From Cordylochernes scorpioides (lineage: Eukaryota; Arthropoda; Arachnida; Pseudoscorpiones; Chernetidae), in the NCBI GenBank assembly GCA_030710605.1, contig CP092886.1, positions 56,528,177-56,592,176 of the forward strand: a DNA stretch of 64,000 nucleotides. The letters run 5' to 3'. The position numbers were made by a program, and so were the translations under genes. The notes beneath the pieces are model-generated. The model did no database searches and was not told the DNA's origin. It worked only from the letters and a program-made list of their open reading frames with translations. Below, piece by piece: positions 1 through 11,155 of this stretch (positions are counted from its first letter, which is position 1; the number at the start of each line of letters is the position of its first letter).

Positions 1-382
1 GTCGAAATGCTGCCACCAGACTGTCTGTTCACCTCCGTCTGTCTCTTCAACAGCTGACCCTTTTCTTCAATCCCACGGTCCCCCTGGGCCAGTAGTACTT
101 CCATGTCTACCATCCACGTCGTCTTGGCTCATGTGAAGCGGGAGCCAGATGTGACTATATTATTTACCTACAAGGCATAAGCGCCCCATTTGTAGTAAAA
201 ATCTAACTATTCACGCGTATGCTTCTTTATAATTTTTGGTTGTAAACGTATATATAAACAGTTTCTCTCTCCCAACATTCTTTCTCGCTGCATTAAGGGG
301 GCAGATTAGAGGGGATTCATTATTCAAAAAAAGAAAAAGAAAGAAACATACGCATTTAAATAGTTTATAATTTTGAATATGT
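1..382. other. AT-rich stretch with no recognised gene
   Basis: I see no gene or recognisable repeat family here. Short open frames in the stretch show no similarity that I recognise. Confidence 0.5.
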
Positions 383-397
383 TATTAGCCCACAGCT

Positions 398-408
398 TGT
401 TCGGCGGT

Positions 409-448
<40 letters not shown>

Positions 449-494
449 GGCCCCTGCGCAAGGATGACACGCAAAATCGTGAAGCGTTCCATAT
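398..494 (+). pseudogene. U6: U6 snRNA retrocopy flanked by 15-bp target duplication
   Basis: The plus strand matches almost all of U6 spliceosomal RNA. It includes the ACAGAG box that pairs with the 5' splice site, the following AGATTAGCATGGC segment that pairs with U2, and the 3' GAAGCGTTCCATATT end. The first few bases (TGTTCGGCGG instead of the usual CTTCGGCAG) have diverged and the extreme 5' end is missing. No T-run terminator follows: the copy runs straight into flanking DNA. The 15-base word TATTAGCCCACAGCT occurs on both sides (383-397 and 492-506), the mark of a LINE-driven reverse-transcribed insertion. This is therefore a processed retrocopy and not the master gene. No U6 promoter element (PSE/TATA) was recognised upstream. 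Confidence 0.9.
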
Positions 495-506
495 TAGCCC
501 ACAGCT

Positions 507-3290
507 GAGGCAGCGTTTGATTGGCTGCCTCTGATGTCGCAAGGAAAGGACGTTGCATTTGTTGATGCAAGGATGCAGAGGCTTCTTTGTGTGTTGTTGT
601 GGAAAAGGAGACATTCTAAAACATTTTTGAAAATATAGCGGGAAAAAGTGAGACACTCTTAGTCTAATGGCTTATCAATCAAATAACCAACTTAAAATAG
701 ACAGACTGTGTTTTCCAACATGGCTGATGTGTAGAGAAATGTTCATTATTTCACTCGATGCTGGGAGCGCTGAGCCTGCCTTTACTCTGAACCAACCTGC
801 CTCAATCTCTTAAGAAGTTTTACAATATATTCAGAAAGTAGATTTAAAAGTCAATATGCTAACGGCATTATTTTTAGCTACAGAAAATAAGTACTTGTTA
901 CATTAAAACGCATTTATTAAAAATGCATCAAGCAAATTATTTTCTTGATCTTTTCATATCGAATTCGGACACCAATTAATAAGCCACAAAACTAGTCTTG
1001 GCACAAATTTGAGCAAACACCAACCAATAGTGTTTCAAGCTATGGCTATCATCAGTATAGGGGCGACTTCAATTTCGTAATGTCCTACAGGAGGGGTTAT
1101 AAAATCAAACGAAGCTGATAAAGATCTATTCTAGATAATCATTAAATTGAGTACGTTTTCCTAAACAAAGACGATCAAAGCAATTCATTGTTTTCACTCA
1201 TTTAAAAATATATACACACATTTACTAAATTGTATATTATAATTACATATAATATATACATAACAATATCAAAACAGTGAGGTAATGAAGAGGAATAAGG
1301 ATATTGCTGGAACAGAAAAATCACAATCAATTCTTCGATTTTTTTTGCGCTGTATTAAATTTGTATCATATATCCTTTTACGTTATTGTCTCGGTAATAG
1401 TGGGTGAGTAATAGCATACTTAGGCCTGAGGTGTTAACCACGTTTTAATGAACATTTCAGCAAAAGAGTAATACCGAAAAAGAGTGAAAACAAAAATAAA
1501 GTCAAATTTTATAAAAACGACGAATAACATTTTTTTCGGACTTTCAGTGGGCTTCGCCAGATGGCTGCTTGAGTGAAGAGGCAATTTGTGCAGCGGGGCC
1601 AAGCTTTATGTCCAGAGGTGACGCTTCCCTAAATTAGCCCATAATTTCAGCAGCCGCTAATTAATGTTGCCCATTTGCATACAATTTGGCTGGCGGGACA
1701 ATTCTAATCGAGTTAGTTGAGTCACTTGCCATTAATTGATCACGTCAGCTGTCGCGCTAACTTTGATAGCAAGTCATTGATGAAGTAAATAGCTATTACC
1801 GTTACGATGGCTTACAATGCATTTTTTATCACGGGATATAACTTCCGTTCTCATCCCTTACCATGATTAAGAGTGGAGGTGATTAAAATAAACGATGAAC
1901 GCGTCCTGGACTACCCTTTGACCATTAATTTCAAGTTTGGTAATTGATTTAGGAATAAGGATTCTCTTCTTTTCCTTTCTCAAGGCGTTTTTCCCGTGTC
2001 ATTTGCTGCAATTGGATTTAAGTGGTTAGGCAATGAATGATAGATCAGAAATCGGTCAATAGATCAAACAATTAAAATTACCCCCGTTGTCAAAATTACT
2101 TAGATTCGAGACAATTGATCTTTCTTTCAGTCGCGGTTAGTTCCAATTACATTTTCTTAATTGGTTGATAGGGCACGCGCTAGGAGATCGCGTGATAAAA
2201 ATGGAGGAGAATGATGGATTGTAAAAAGTAAAGAAAACAAATCTAATGAAACCCTTGTTACAATTTAATTAATGGAAATAATTCTGCAAAAACTTTAAAC
2301 GGTTCCACGAGCGGTCATTATAATTAATGAGGGGATAATTCCTCTATGAATATGTATATTTAAAAAATCTAAATATTTTTATTAATTGAAGCCAATTATT
2401 TTATGGAAATTATTTTTATTTATCATAAAGCATATATTTAATATAAAACATTCCAAAAATCCCATTTATAAACTTACTTACGAAGCAATCTCGAAAGTGT
2501 CACGTCAAATGATTAGCCCCTTGAAGAGCTTGTAGTTCGAAAGCCTACCAGTTCAAATATATTTTTAATTGACTTATCGCAAATCTCATTTAAACAACTA
2601 ATATTTTTTAAATATCAATGATGCTTTTCTATTGTAATTATTGTCATAAAAATAAAATTAAAAAAAAAATCAAGTTATTTGGAGACTTATAAACACTTTA
2701 TTTATAAGGAACCTCAGCGAGTTGTGTGAAGCAGCAACCCCCATTTAGTCAGAAATGTCCCACAGACGGTCAAATTTATCCCGCCATCCATCTCTACGTC
2801 CAAAATTAAGACTTGATAAATCGTTCTCTCTAATGCTCTCTCTCTCTCTTACTTATTGCGTGTTTAGTTTGATCGAGTCAAGCTTTTCATGACTTTCTCT
2901 CCGCATATTTGATAGCAGTAACATTAAATCCTCCCACAATTACGCCCAATTTCATTTCCATAAATGCACAGAAAATCATTTAAAAAAGAAAGGTAAACTC
3001 TCTATCTCTCATCAATATAGACGCTGCAACTAAACGTCATCTATTGGCCGTCTCCCTAATCAAGCGGACAAATATCAAGTGATGAAACCACACAACACCA
3101 ACTTTAACCAACTCAGAATGCCAACCTCTGGAGACAGTGGCTTATGGCGCTCGTCTGACCAGAACTGACCTTGACTTCATTATATCCGTGAGGAGTTCAT
3201 GGAATCTACAGAAATTTATAAAAAGGTGCATGAATATATGATACATTAGCTCGCCATCTGTTATAAAAAATTAGACTATTTTGTTATACT
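507..3290. other. AT-rich non-coding stretch without transposons
   Basis: No gene or known transposon is recognisable in about 2.8 kb. Several parts are of mixed composition with homeodomain-like words (TAATTA-type) and a CACGTCAGCTG word near 1740, which would be compatible with intronic or regulatory DNA of a host gene outside the window. This is inference only. A CT-rich simple repeat sits near 2835-2850. Confidence 0.4.
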
Positions 3291-3387
3291 CTCTACTGCC
3301 CTTACTGCAATGATAAACTAATCAGAGGTCTTGGTTCATCAGGGGGAAGCCTCCCATTATTTAATCATTGCAGTAAGGGCAGTAGAG
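3291..3387. repeat. Perfect 24-bp inverted repeat (hairpin)
   Basis: The arms 3291-3314 and 3364-3387 are perfect reverse complements over 24 bases, with a 49-base loop between them. Transcribed, this would form a strong stem-loop. It could be a small MITE or foldback remnant, or a small-RNA precursor. The sequence cannot decide between these. Confidence 0.8.
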
Positions 3388-3658
3388 ATTTGTTTTAATT
3401 AAATGACTTAAATTTATTATAAAGATAAATGAATGGGTAGCGCTTAGTTTTAGCGTATATTTTGACAGGAGAAGTGATCTTTCTTGTCATAGATTAATAT
3501 TGTCTCGGCGAAATTTTCATCTAAGGAGAAGAATTAGTTCGACAAATGTTTAAAAAGTGCCGGAGACATCAAACATCTCTGTCTCATGCCTCTGTGCATT
3601 GTTGCTGGTTCACTGAACATACCATTGAACCGTACATACGCCATATGCTACTAATATA

Positions 3659-3734
3659 GTGCACTAACAAAATGGAAGAGAGCATTCTGTTCATAGTACT
3701 TTCTGTCTCTCAATCAAAGATTTCCTCATAGTTG
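3659..3734 (+). repeat. Direct repeat, copy 1
   Basis: About 75 bases matching 4111-4182 closely: both copies contain AAAATGGAAGAG, CATTCTGTTCATAGTAC and TTCTGTCTCTCAATCAA. Copy 1 carries two extra bases near its start. The family is not recognised. Confidence 0.8.
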
Positions 3735-4110
3735 TTACTAATCTTCTTCTTTCTTATCTCCACTCAATCATATTAGGGTTTCAAGCTTGAGATTGACAAC
3801 CATCATGACTGTGTGAAATATAATGCGTCTGCCTTTGTCATTAAGACTGGGAGCACTACTCAGTGTCAGGCCGACTTAGCTCCAAAAGAAATGGCCGCCT
3901 CTGACATGAGGAACAGACGCCATGTGCAGCCGCTCCTAACATGGAGTACAAACGCTGCTCATCCTGTATCCCTGGATTAGGAGCCCTTACAGGATACTAT
4001 CAGCCGGGCCAGTTGAACCCTGTTTTTTTAGCGAGCTTGTTATTGCTCCCCCTCCTCCTTTTTCATCCGGGCTTGGGATCGGCAAAGGCGGAGTTGCTGT
4101 TACTAATGAA

Positions 4111-4182
4111 GTGCGCTAACAAAATGGAAGAGCATTCTGTTCATAGTACTTTCTGTCTCTCAATCAACTATCTCCTCATAGT
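4111..4182 (+). repeat. Direct repeat, copy 2
   Basis: Second copy of the roughly 75-bp word at 3659-3734, about 450 bp downstream in the same orientation. The two could bound an older element or reflect a local duplication. No terminal structure is visible. Confidence 0.8.
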
Positions 4183-6022
4183 CGATATAAAAAGCTAGAA
4201 GAAATATCTCTGAACCTGAATAATGCGTACCGCCAGAAATCGCAGTGAGAAGAGAGCCAATAGCGCCTATGTTCGAGAAAACAGGTCGAGATATTCTTCA
4301 ATATGACGTTGTATTCCTCGCTTTAAGAGATGTGTAACACATTTTTCGGTACTCGAACTTCATCAGGCTCAAGGTACGATAATCCCTACATTCCTTAGGC
4401 ACTTTTTCTACATTTTTTTAAATTGTAGAGTTCTTGATATGCCGCTTCACCATTGTGCTTCCATTGTTCAATTGAGATATTGTCAATATTGTCAATTATC
4501 TGTTCTTCCAGCTTTACTCTATGGAATAACTTTAGCAAACTCTTCTGTCGTCACTTGTAACGCTCTGATGGCGGCATTGGAGAAACAGCTTGTCTAGATG
4601 TATATTGTGTAGGTCGATGTAATTCTAGGATGCTTCAATAACAAAAATCGCTGGTCTAAATTTAAAATAATTTTCTATAGCGGTACATGATTTTTTTTAA
4701 ATACAAAGAGTCAAGCTTTCGATCAAAATCGCTCTTCTACAGACTCTTTGTCGTCAAATATTACATACTAAAATATGATATGATTTTTTTTCAAGTGGAT
4801 CTTTAGTTATGAGAGAGTAATTTTTTTAGTCATACAATTATACAAATCAAACATCGTTTAATACTGCTTATTTTGATTTACTTACCTGTTGACAGTAAAT
4901 TTTCTTCTTTTCTCTCTTGTATACTCGTTTTTTTTTCAATCTTGTATTTCTGAAGTAATTTTCAACCTCGTGATACATTGATCGGTACATCAGTTTGATT
5001 TGACGTCTCGACCTCGTCTTTCTACACGGTTCTAGAGTGTCTGGTACTTTGATATTTGATGGTCTATGCTTTAATTAAAAAAAAACATATCTTAGAGAGA
5101 GAAGAATTTGTAGCACTTTGAACCCAATTCTCAAAAAAAGAGAGAGGATAATGATAATAATAATAAAAATTTAAAATCGAATTCCAAAGTTAAAATCAAC
5201 ATCAATATTCATACCAACTACAAACTACGGAATCAAATGGCATCTGGCGTAGAAAAAGAAAGAGCATCAGTAAGAATACCTCTTCAGGCGACAATGGAGT
5301 TATTATGCATACAAATCTGCCCGCCAACAAATCATTACTACTATTTTTCAGCGGGCTAAAAAGCGGGACTTTGATTAATTAATAAAGACGGTGCGGTAAT
5401 CCAGCGCCCAATCCATCAGCGAGTGGCTTAGCGCCCGGGTGCTAATTGTATCACCCTCCGAGCATTAACACGTCATCGCAACTTTAAATTATTAAACTCC
5501 TACAAAACAAAAAAGCTTAATGAAATTCTAAAACGTTTAAGCCGAGATTCTTTCCCAAATCTCTTTTTACTTTTAAAAGAAAGGATTACTGAGGAGAATT
5601 GTGGTGAAGACAGATGAACTGATTTTTTTACCCTTCCCTTATTTACACCTAGGTGGTTTTTTAGGGCGCAGCGTGGGGCAGCATGGTAAATGACAGGTAG
5701 ATTAAAACAGGCGCTTTGTTTTACCACCGCCTGATAATAAGCTCGGCTTAAACCTTAAACGTCATTAACACTTTTTAAAATGTAAATTAAACCTTAATGA
5801 AATTAAGGCGGAAATTTATTACCGTCATTAGGTGGTGTATTTATCCGGGAATGGAGCGTTAAAAAGTGGCATCATGTTTTTTTTTTTTCCTAAAAATCAT
5901 TCGCTTGGATCGGCGATCAATTGGGAAGTGGGGGCTGGTAGATCGCGTGGCATGTCGAGAAATGTGGTGGCGTTTGACGGGGATTGTCAAATAAACGTAA
6001 ACTTTTCACAACAGCTCTTCTG
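4183..6022. other. Non-coding stretch without recognised gene
   Basis: No gene is recognised. A short hairpin with 9-bp arms (4704-4712 and 4742-4750, CAAAGAGTC and its complement) is present. The part from about 5340 to 5990 is less AT-biased and has several homeodomain-like words (TGATTAATTAAT). It could be regulatory DNA, but this is inference. Confidence 0.4.
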
Positions 6023-6187
6023 ATCTCACTTTTTTTTTTATTTATTTCGTCTCAATTTACAGGTGTTACATTCGAGCACAGCTCGCGAGTCACCTTGTCC
6101 TGGCTATTTACACATGGCGAGTTGGTGGAGTAGAAGTGGTCCCCCTAGGCCTTGCTGGAGGGCAGCTGTTGGGCGATGAGCTTTTGA

Positions 6188-8799
6188 CTAAGTGTCAGGG
6201 CCGGGTCGTCGGAATCGGGGATTGATATCTCCTTTATTTCGTAGAATATCTTGTATGGTTGGATTATTTGAATTTTGCATTTGGAGGTATAATTTCTTAA
6301 CGGAAGTTTGGTACATATCTTCTAGATCGGGTTGGTTCAAGTCCTCCTTCAGTATCTTGTTTGATAGGTTGAATGGAGCTCCTATACTTGTCCGAAGGCA
6401 GATTCTCATAAATGCGTTTATCCTATTTTTGTTTGTGGTTGTAATATATTTACACCAAATTGGGAGTGCGTATGTTACTATCGGGAGGATACAACTTCTG
6501 TATAGAGTAAACTTTTGTTTTGCAGTCAATTTGCTTCTATAGTTGAACAGGCTTGATAATGTTATTTTTGCGATTTTTGCTTTCTTTATGATATTTTTGG
6601 CATGCATGTTGAATTTCAACTTGGAGTCTAAGGTAACTCCAAGATATTTAACGCTGTCAGTCCAGTTAATAGGGCTCTGGTTTACCTTTAGGATGGATTG
6701 TGGCTTGAATTTTTATTGTCTAGTGGAGGAAAAATTATTGCCTGAGACTTTTTTGGGTTGATGTCTAATTTCCAATCGTTGCACCATTTGGTTATACTGT
6801 TTGTGTAATTTTGGAGTTGTGTAGTTATTATTCCTATTGATTTTGAGTTTGCTAAAATTGCTGCGTCATCTGCGAAAAGTTTTATTTGACATTTTGGATG
6901 TGGAGGGAAATCGTTGATGTAGATGTTGAATAGGTAGGGTCCAAGGATAGAGCCTTGAGGGACTCCAATCTGGGTTGGTTTTGCCGTGGTTATATAATTC
7001 CCTTGCTTAATTGAAAAGGTTCTGTCCTGGAGATAGTTTTTCAAGAATTTGATAAAATCCCTTGGAAATTGATTTTTTGTTATTTTTGCTATCAAGCCAT
7101 CATGCCATACTCTATCAAAGGCTTTGGTAAGGTCTAGAAAAACAGCACCTACTGCCTCCTTGTGGGACTTTCTTATTTGGATGTAGTCTATTACTGTGAT
7201 TAGCTGGTGGGTTGTGGAGTGTCCTTTTCTGAATCCAAATTGTTGAGGAATGATAAAGTTAATAGAATCCATGTATGTCTGCAATCTGCGAAGAACAACC
7301 CTCTCGTATACCTTACCGATGGTAGAGAGAAGGCTGATTGGTCTGAGATCTTCAGGTGATTTGACAGGTGATTTTTTTGGAATGGTTATGATAATGGCAT
7401 GTTTCCATGTCTTCGGGAAGTAGCACAGGTGTAATGCAGCATTGAATATCCCAGCGAGGAAAACTATCCATTTGATGGGGAGGTTTTTAGTCATTTGCGG
7501 CGTAATATTGTCGTGGCCTGGAGCTTTGTGATTACCTAGGTTTTTAATCACTTCCTTGACTTCATTTGGCGTTGTCATTGATAGTATATTCTCTTGGGGA
7601 TGATGGTAAGTGTTATCTGTTAGGTAAGACGGAACCTCATCCTCCGCCTTGGAAAAGTGTTTGGAAAAATGCTCTGAAAGATCATTTCCAATTTCTTTGT
7701 CGGTCAGCAAGGTTTTTCCATTTGCATTTAAACTAGTGATTTTGTCAGTTTTTTCCTAATGGTTTTTGTTTTTTTCCAGAAGTATGTTGGGCTCGATTCA
7801 AGTTTGCTTAAACTTGATTTACAAGGGCTTGATTTACCTTTCCTTGAAGATTGAGGTAAGTAGCTCTATGAGCTGGATCCCAGGTTGATTGCCATCTTTT
7901 CCTAGCTTTATTTTTCTCCCTTATTAAGGCATTGGTTTTTGGGTTCTTTATTAATTTGGAAGATGAGACTATGGTGTTTTTCAAGTAGCTATTATTAATT
8001 TTCTCGTTTAAAATTCCAACTGCTGAATCAATGTCTACTTCAGTTTTCAAGGGAAGTCTGGGGGGCGTGGTGGAGATTAGATCTTGTTGAAAATGAACCC
8101 AATTAGTTACTCGGCTGAGCTGGGTTGTGAATTCACCTTTGGGCAATTCAATTCAAAGATTACAGGGAGATGGTCAGATGATAAATCATCGGTGGTTCTG
8201 GCCTTTGGGGTCCAGGGAATGTTTTTAAGTACAGCGAAGTCTAGGAAATCGGGATTGCCGAGTGGACTGTAATGCGTGGGTGACGAAGGTGCGACAATGT
8301 CGAGGCTTTCTCTTTCAGAGAAATTGTGCAGCACGATTCCACTGTTATTTGAAGTCCTTGATCCCCAAAGAGGGTGTTTGGAGTTCCAGTCTCCTGCAAC
8401 GATTATTGAGTGGTTGTGTTTTATCAGTTGGTTCAAATCTTCTTCCAATAATGGTGCATCAGGCTTCTTATAAATTGCTGTGATTTGCAAGAGTGTTTTT
8501 CCATCTGGTTTTATCAAAATTGAAGTATTTTCCAAGTTTAAAGTGTGAATCAGCATATTTTTATATTTAAAAAAGGATTTTATGATGATGGCTGTTCCCC
8601 CACCTTTTCCTGTAATTCGATCAGTTCTAATGGTTTGATAGTTCCTGAACTTTAGATCAATTGAGGGTTTAAGGTGAGTTTCACTGAGCAGAGCAATGTC
8701 AATTAAGTTATCTTCTAAAAAGTGCAATAATTCTTCTTTCTTTGATCTGATTCCGTTACAATTCCAAGCAATAATTTTAAAAGGTAATTTGCAATTCAT
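6188..8799 (-). pseudogene. Jockey-like ORF2 (endonuclease/reverse transcriptase), frameshifted
   Basis: The protein would nick target DNA and copy its own RNA into it. Starting at 8799, the N-terminus is an AP-type endonuclease (motifs AWNCNGI, LLSETHL, GDWNSKHPLWGS, SDHLPVIFE). The reading frame changes near 8110-8146, again between 7710 and 7808, and again near 6620-6690. The RT domain lies in about 6688-7710, with RPISLLSTIGK, LDLTKAFDRVWHDGL, GVPQGSILGP and the catalytic FADD motif. The last segment (6188-6619) is the RT C-terminal region. No RNase H domain is seen, as expected for Jockey. The frameshifts make it a pseudogene. Its position just after ORF1 supports the assignment. Confidence 0.9.
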
Positions 8800-8850
8800 T
8801 GTAGGTATGTTTTGATTACTTGCATCAATTTTTCACACAGGTCCTTAGTT

Positions 8851-9992
8851 TCAGAACGAGAAGTTTTTTCTTGTCACAACCTCAGCATTGCTTTGGTTTT
8901 GTTGTTCTACCATTTTCGGCAGTGTTTCAGATCTTTTTGAAATCGGAAGTGGGTTGTTAGGTTTGTACTGACCAGGGTATCTTGGCTGTTGCTGATGTAC
9001 TCTTGGAAACTTAGGGATTCCGCGGTAATTGGCTGTGTGCGCTTCTTCGCAGTTTGCACACTTTGGAGGAAGTTGTCTTGACTTTCTTGGGCAGTCCTTC
9101 GAATGGTGCTCCTCGGCACACTTGACGCATTTTGGTTTCAGGAAGCAGTTAAGTTGACCGTGCCCGAAACCCTGGCAGTTGAAGCATTGAGTCACACGGT
9201 TTGTTGTTCTGAAAGATTCTACTGCAATTTTCTGATAGAGAAGTTCAGTTATTCCGTAAATTTTCTTGTTGTGTTCATTTTTCGGTAATTCTACCAGTAC
9301 TAAATTCATTGCCTTTTAGTTGATTGTCTATGAAGTCTCTTCACAGAGGTCTCAGTAAAGCCCATTGTTGCAAGTTCTATTGTTATATCTTCAGTCTTGT
9401 AGGCTGTTGTCACGCCCTTTAGTACCACTTTGAGCGGTTTTTCTTCTTGGAGTCTATAAGAGTAGCCGCCATTATTTTTTTGAACATATTCCCTGATTTT
9501 TTTGAAGTCTGAAATATTTTTGGCCTTGATAATGTGCTTATTTCCTGAGATCGTACATTGGAATTTATCTGTGCACAGGTCTTTCAGCTCTTGGCAGAGC
9601 AACTTCCAGTCTGTTACCTTTTCTGCTATTACAGGTGGTATTCTTGACTTTTTTGCATGTGTGACTTTTGTCCAAGGACCATCTTCATCAATGTCTTCTT
9701 CGTTAACCTGAGGAGGGGTAGCTGCGGACGTTTCCTGAGGGACTTCAGTTACCTCGTTCATGGAGACATCTTTTTCATTATTGCGTGAGACAACTTCCAT
9801 TCTCGGTGTCTTATGGCTACGTGATGTTGAATCTGATGGAGATTCGTGAGTTCGTTTCTTTGTTGAAAGAGTTTCTTCTACTTTGTACTCGATGCCACAT
9901 CTTTCAAGAATTTTCAAAAGTATGTTGGTTTCGATTATACTGACCTTTTCGCCAGCTGGGCCGATCGTTGATTTGATTACAATAGGCTGCAT
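8851..9992 (-). pseudogene. Jockey-like ORF1 (gag-like zinc-knuckle protein), frameshifted
   Basis: ORF1 proteins bind the element RNA and form ribonucleoprotein particles. The N-terminal part (9306-9992) is acidic and low-complexity in its middle, followed by a PRE_C2HC-like region. The C-terminal part (8851-9309) is in another frame and has a row of zinc knuckles: CFNCQGFGHGQLNC, CVKCAEEHHSKDC and CANCEEAHTANY. The frame changes near 9306-9320. The start at 9992 is the first ATG after the short 5' UTR. It lies directly upstream of ORF2 on the same strand. The clade (Jockey rather than CR1 or I) rests on the arrangement and the lack of RNase H. Confidence 0.85.
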
Positions 9993-10248
9993 ATTTTTCC
10001 TGAAAAAATTAGCGCCAACACAAGGTGAAGATGCAATTTTTTTTATCTCACTTAGCTAATATTTCTTCTCTTATACAAGACTGTTATAAATATGATGAAA
10101 AGAGAAGACACATTTTCTCAAGAAGTTGTCAACTAGGGTTCCTGGATACACTCTACACTCCTAATCTTTCTTTAAAAAATATATAATTATTGTGAATTTT
10201 TATTATGACTTTTTTACATAGTAATATTATTCAAGAAAATTTCGATAC

Positions 10249-10764
10249 CAAGGTGTAAATATCAGGTTTCCGGGGATAAGTTTCTTTTTATTTATTTATT
10301 TTATTATTATTATTTTAAGTGTGAAAAATGATTTAAAAATAAATAAATATAATAAAGAAATAAAAAATAAAAAAGGTCAGGTGTTGATATTAAAAATTAA
10401 AAAAAGGCATAACCTGACCGTGCTCACATGAGCATCTCTAGATGGCATAGCGCCATCTAGTGGAACAAAAAGAAACTAAACGTTTATTTAACTTGTTCCG
10501 TACAGTAGAGGTACAGTCTGCACCACGCTGACGAGGGCCAGCAGCCCGAAACGCGTACGTGGTTGACTTTACTTGATTTATAAATAGATTGGGCTGGCCA
10601 AATATCACGAAACAAGTTAAATAAACGTTTAGTTTATTTTTGTTCCCCTAGATGGCGCTCTTCCATCTAGAAACGCTCATGTGAGCCTGGTCAGGATATT
10701 CTTTTTTTATTTTTAGTATTTAAAAATAAGCTTATCCCCCCGGAAGCCTGATATTTCCACTTTG
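10249..10764. repeat. Foldback element with long imperfect inverted arms
   Basis: Left arm about 10249-10510, right arm about 10600-10764 and inward. Matching inverted segments include AAATATCAGG..TCCGGGG against its complement, CCTGACC..GCTCACATGAGC, and an AACAAGTTAAATAAACGTTT block on both sides. Each arm also holds a CTAGATGGC/GCCATCTAG word. The centre is an unpaired GC-richer stretch (10520-10590). No ORF is present. The word ACATAGTAATAT occurs outside each end (about 10216 and 10765) and may be a target duplication, though the left one is about 20 bp from the arm. Confidence 0.75.
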
Positions 10765-10964
10765 ACATAGTAATATGTTCAAACACTATACGAATGATTG
10801 TATTAGGTAAAATTGTTCAAAATATTCCAATAAAAAAATAACAATGAGCATGTTTGTATTGTGAAAACAAGCGAGATTTTTCGAGAAGAAGAGAGAGAGA
10901 GAGAAGTCGTTATTTTACTGGTTTATCAGAGATAAGAGAGGAAATATGGACTATAAAAAAAATC

Positions 10965-11155
10965 AAACATTTCCCTGGAACTAACACCTACTCACATATT
11001 CTCATGCCCAGCAATGGCCGCAGCCTTGCAGAAAATTGACATTGACACAGAGCAGCAGTTTTACACACCCAAGATAGTGGACATTGCTGCTGCTGTGATA
11101 GAGATGCATGAATACATCTGAGGCTCTTCATTGGACACGACAACAACAACAACAA
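10965..11155 (+). mobile_element. 5'-truncated LINE 3' end
   Basis: This matches the 3' end of the minus-strand LINE fragment at 29325-29520: the last coding residues (reading about TPKIVDIAAAV), a TGA stop, a short GGCTCTTCATTGGACACGAC tail and a (CAA)n repeat. It is a typical short, dead LINE copy truncated at the 5' end. Confidence 0.8.

Larger units (their letters stand above)
6031..10044 (-). mobile_element. Jockey-like non-LTR retrotransposon, near full length
   Basis: On the minus strand the order is ORF1 (zinc-knuckle gag), ORF2 (AP endonuclease, reverse transcriptase), a short 3' UTR and an A-rich tail (T-rich on the plus strand from 6031). The 5' UTR before ORF1 is only about 50 bp, as expected of Jockey-type elements with an internal promoter. 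An 8-bp word, ATCTCACT, flanks both ends (6023-6030 and 10045-10052) and is a plausible target-site duplication. At about 4.0 kb it is close to the usual size of the group. Both ORFs carry frameshifts, so this copy is dead. Confidence 0.85.

Noticed and set aside
3941-4198. 85-codon leucine-rich frame
   Set aside because: No domain or conservation evidence, and its end overlaps a duplicated non-coding repeat.
4331-4370. Hammerhead-like word (minus strand CTGATGAAG..CCGAAAAATGTG)
   Set aside because: Stem II does not pair and extra A bases break the GAAA/stem III geometry. At most a decayed remnant.
6192-6761. Plus-strand open frames opposite the Jockey ORF2
   Set aside because: Antisense shadows of the LINE coding sequence.
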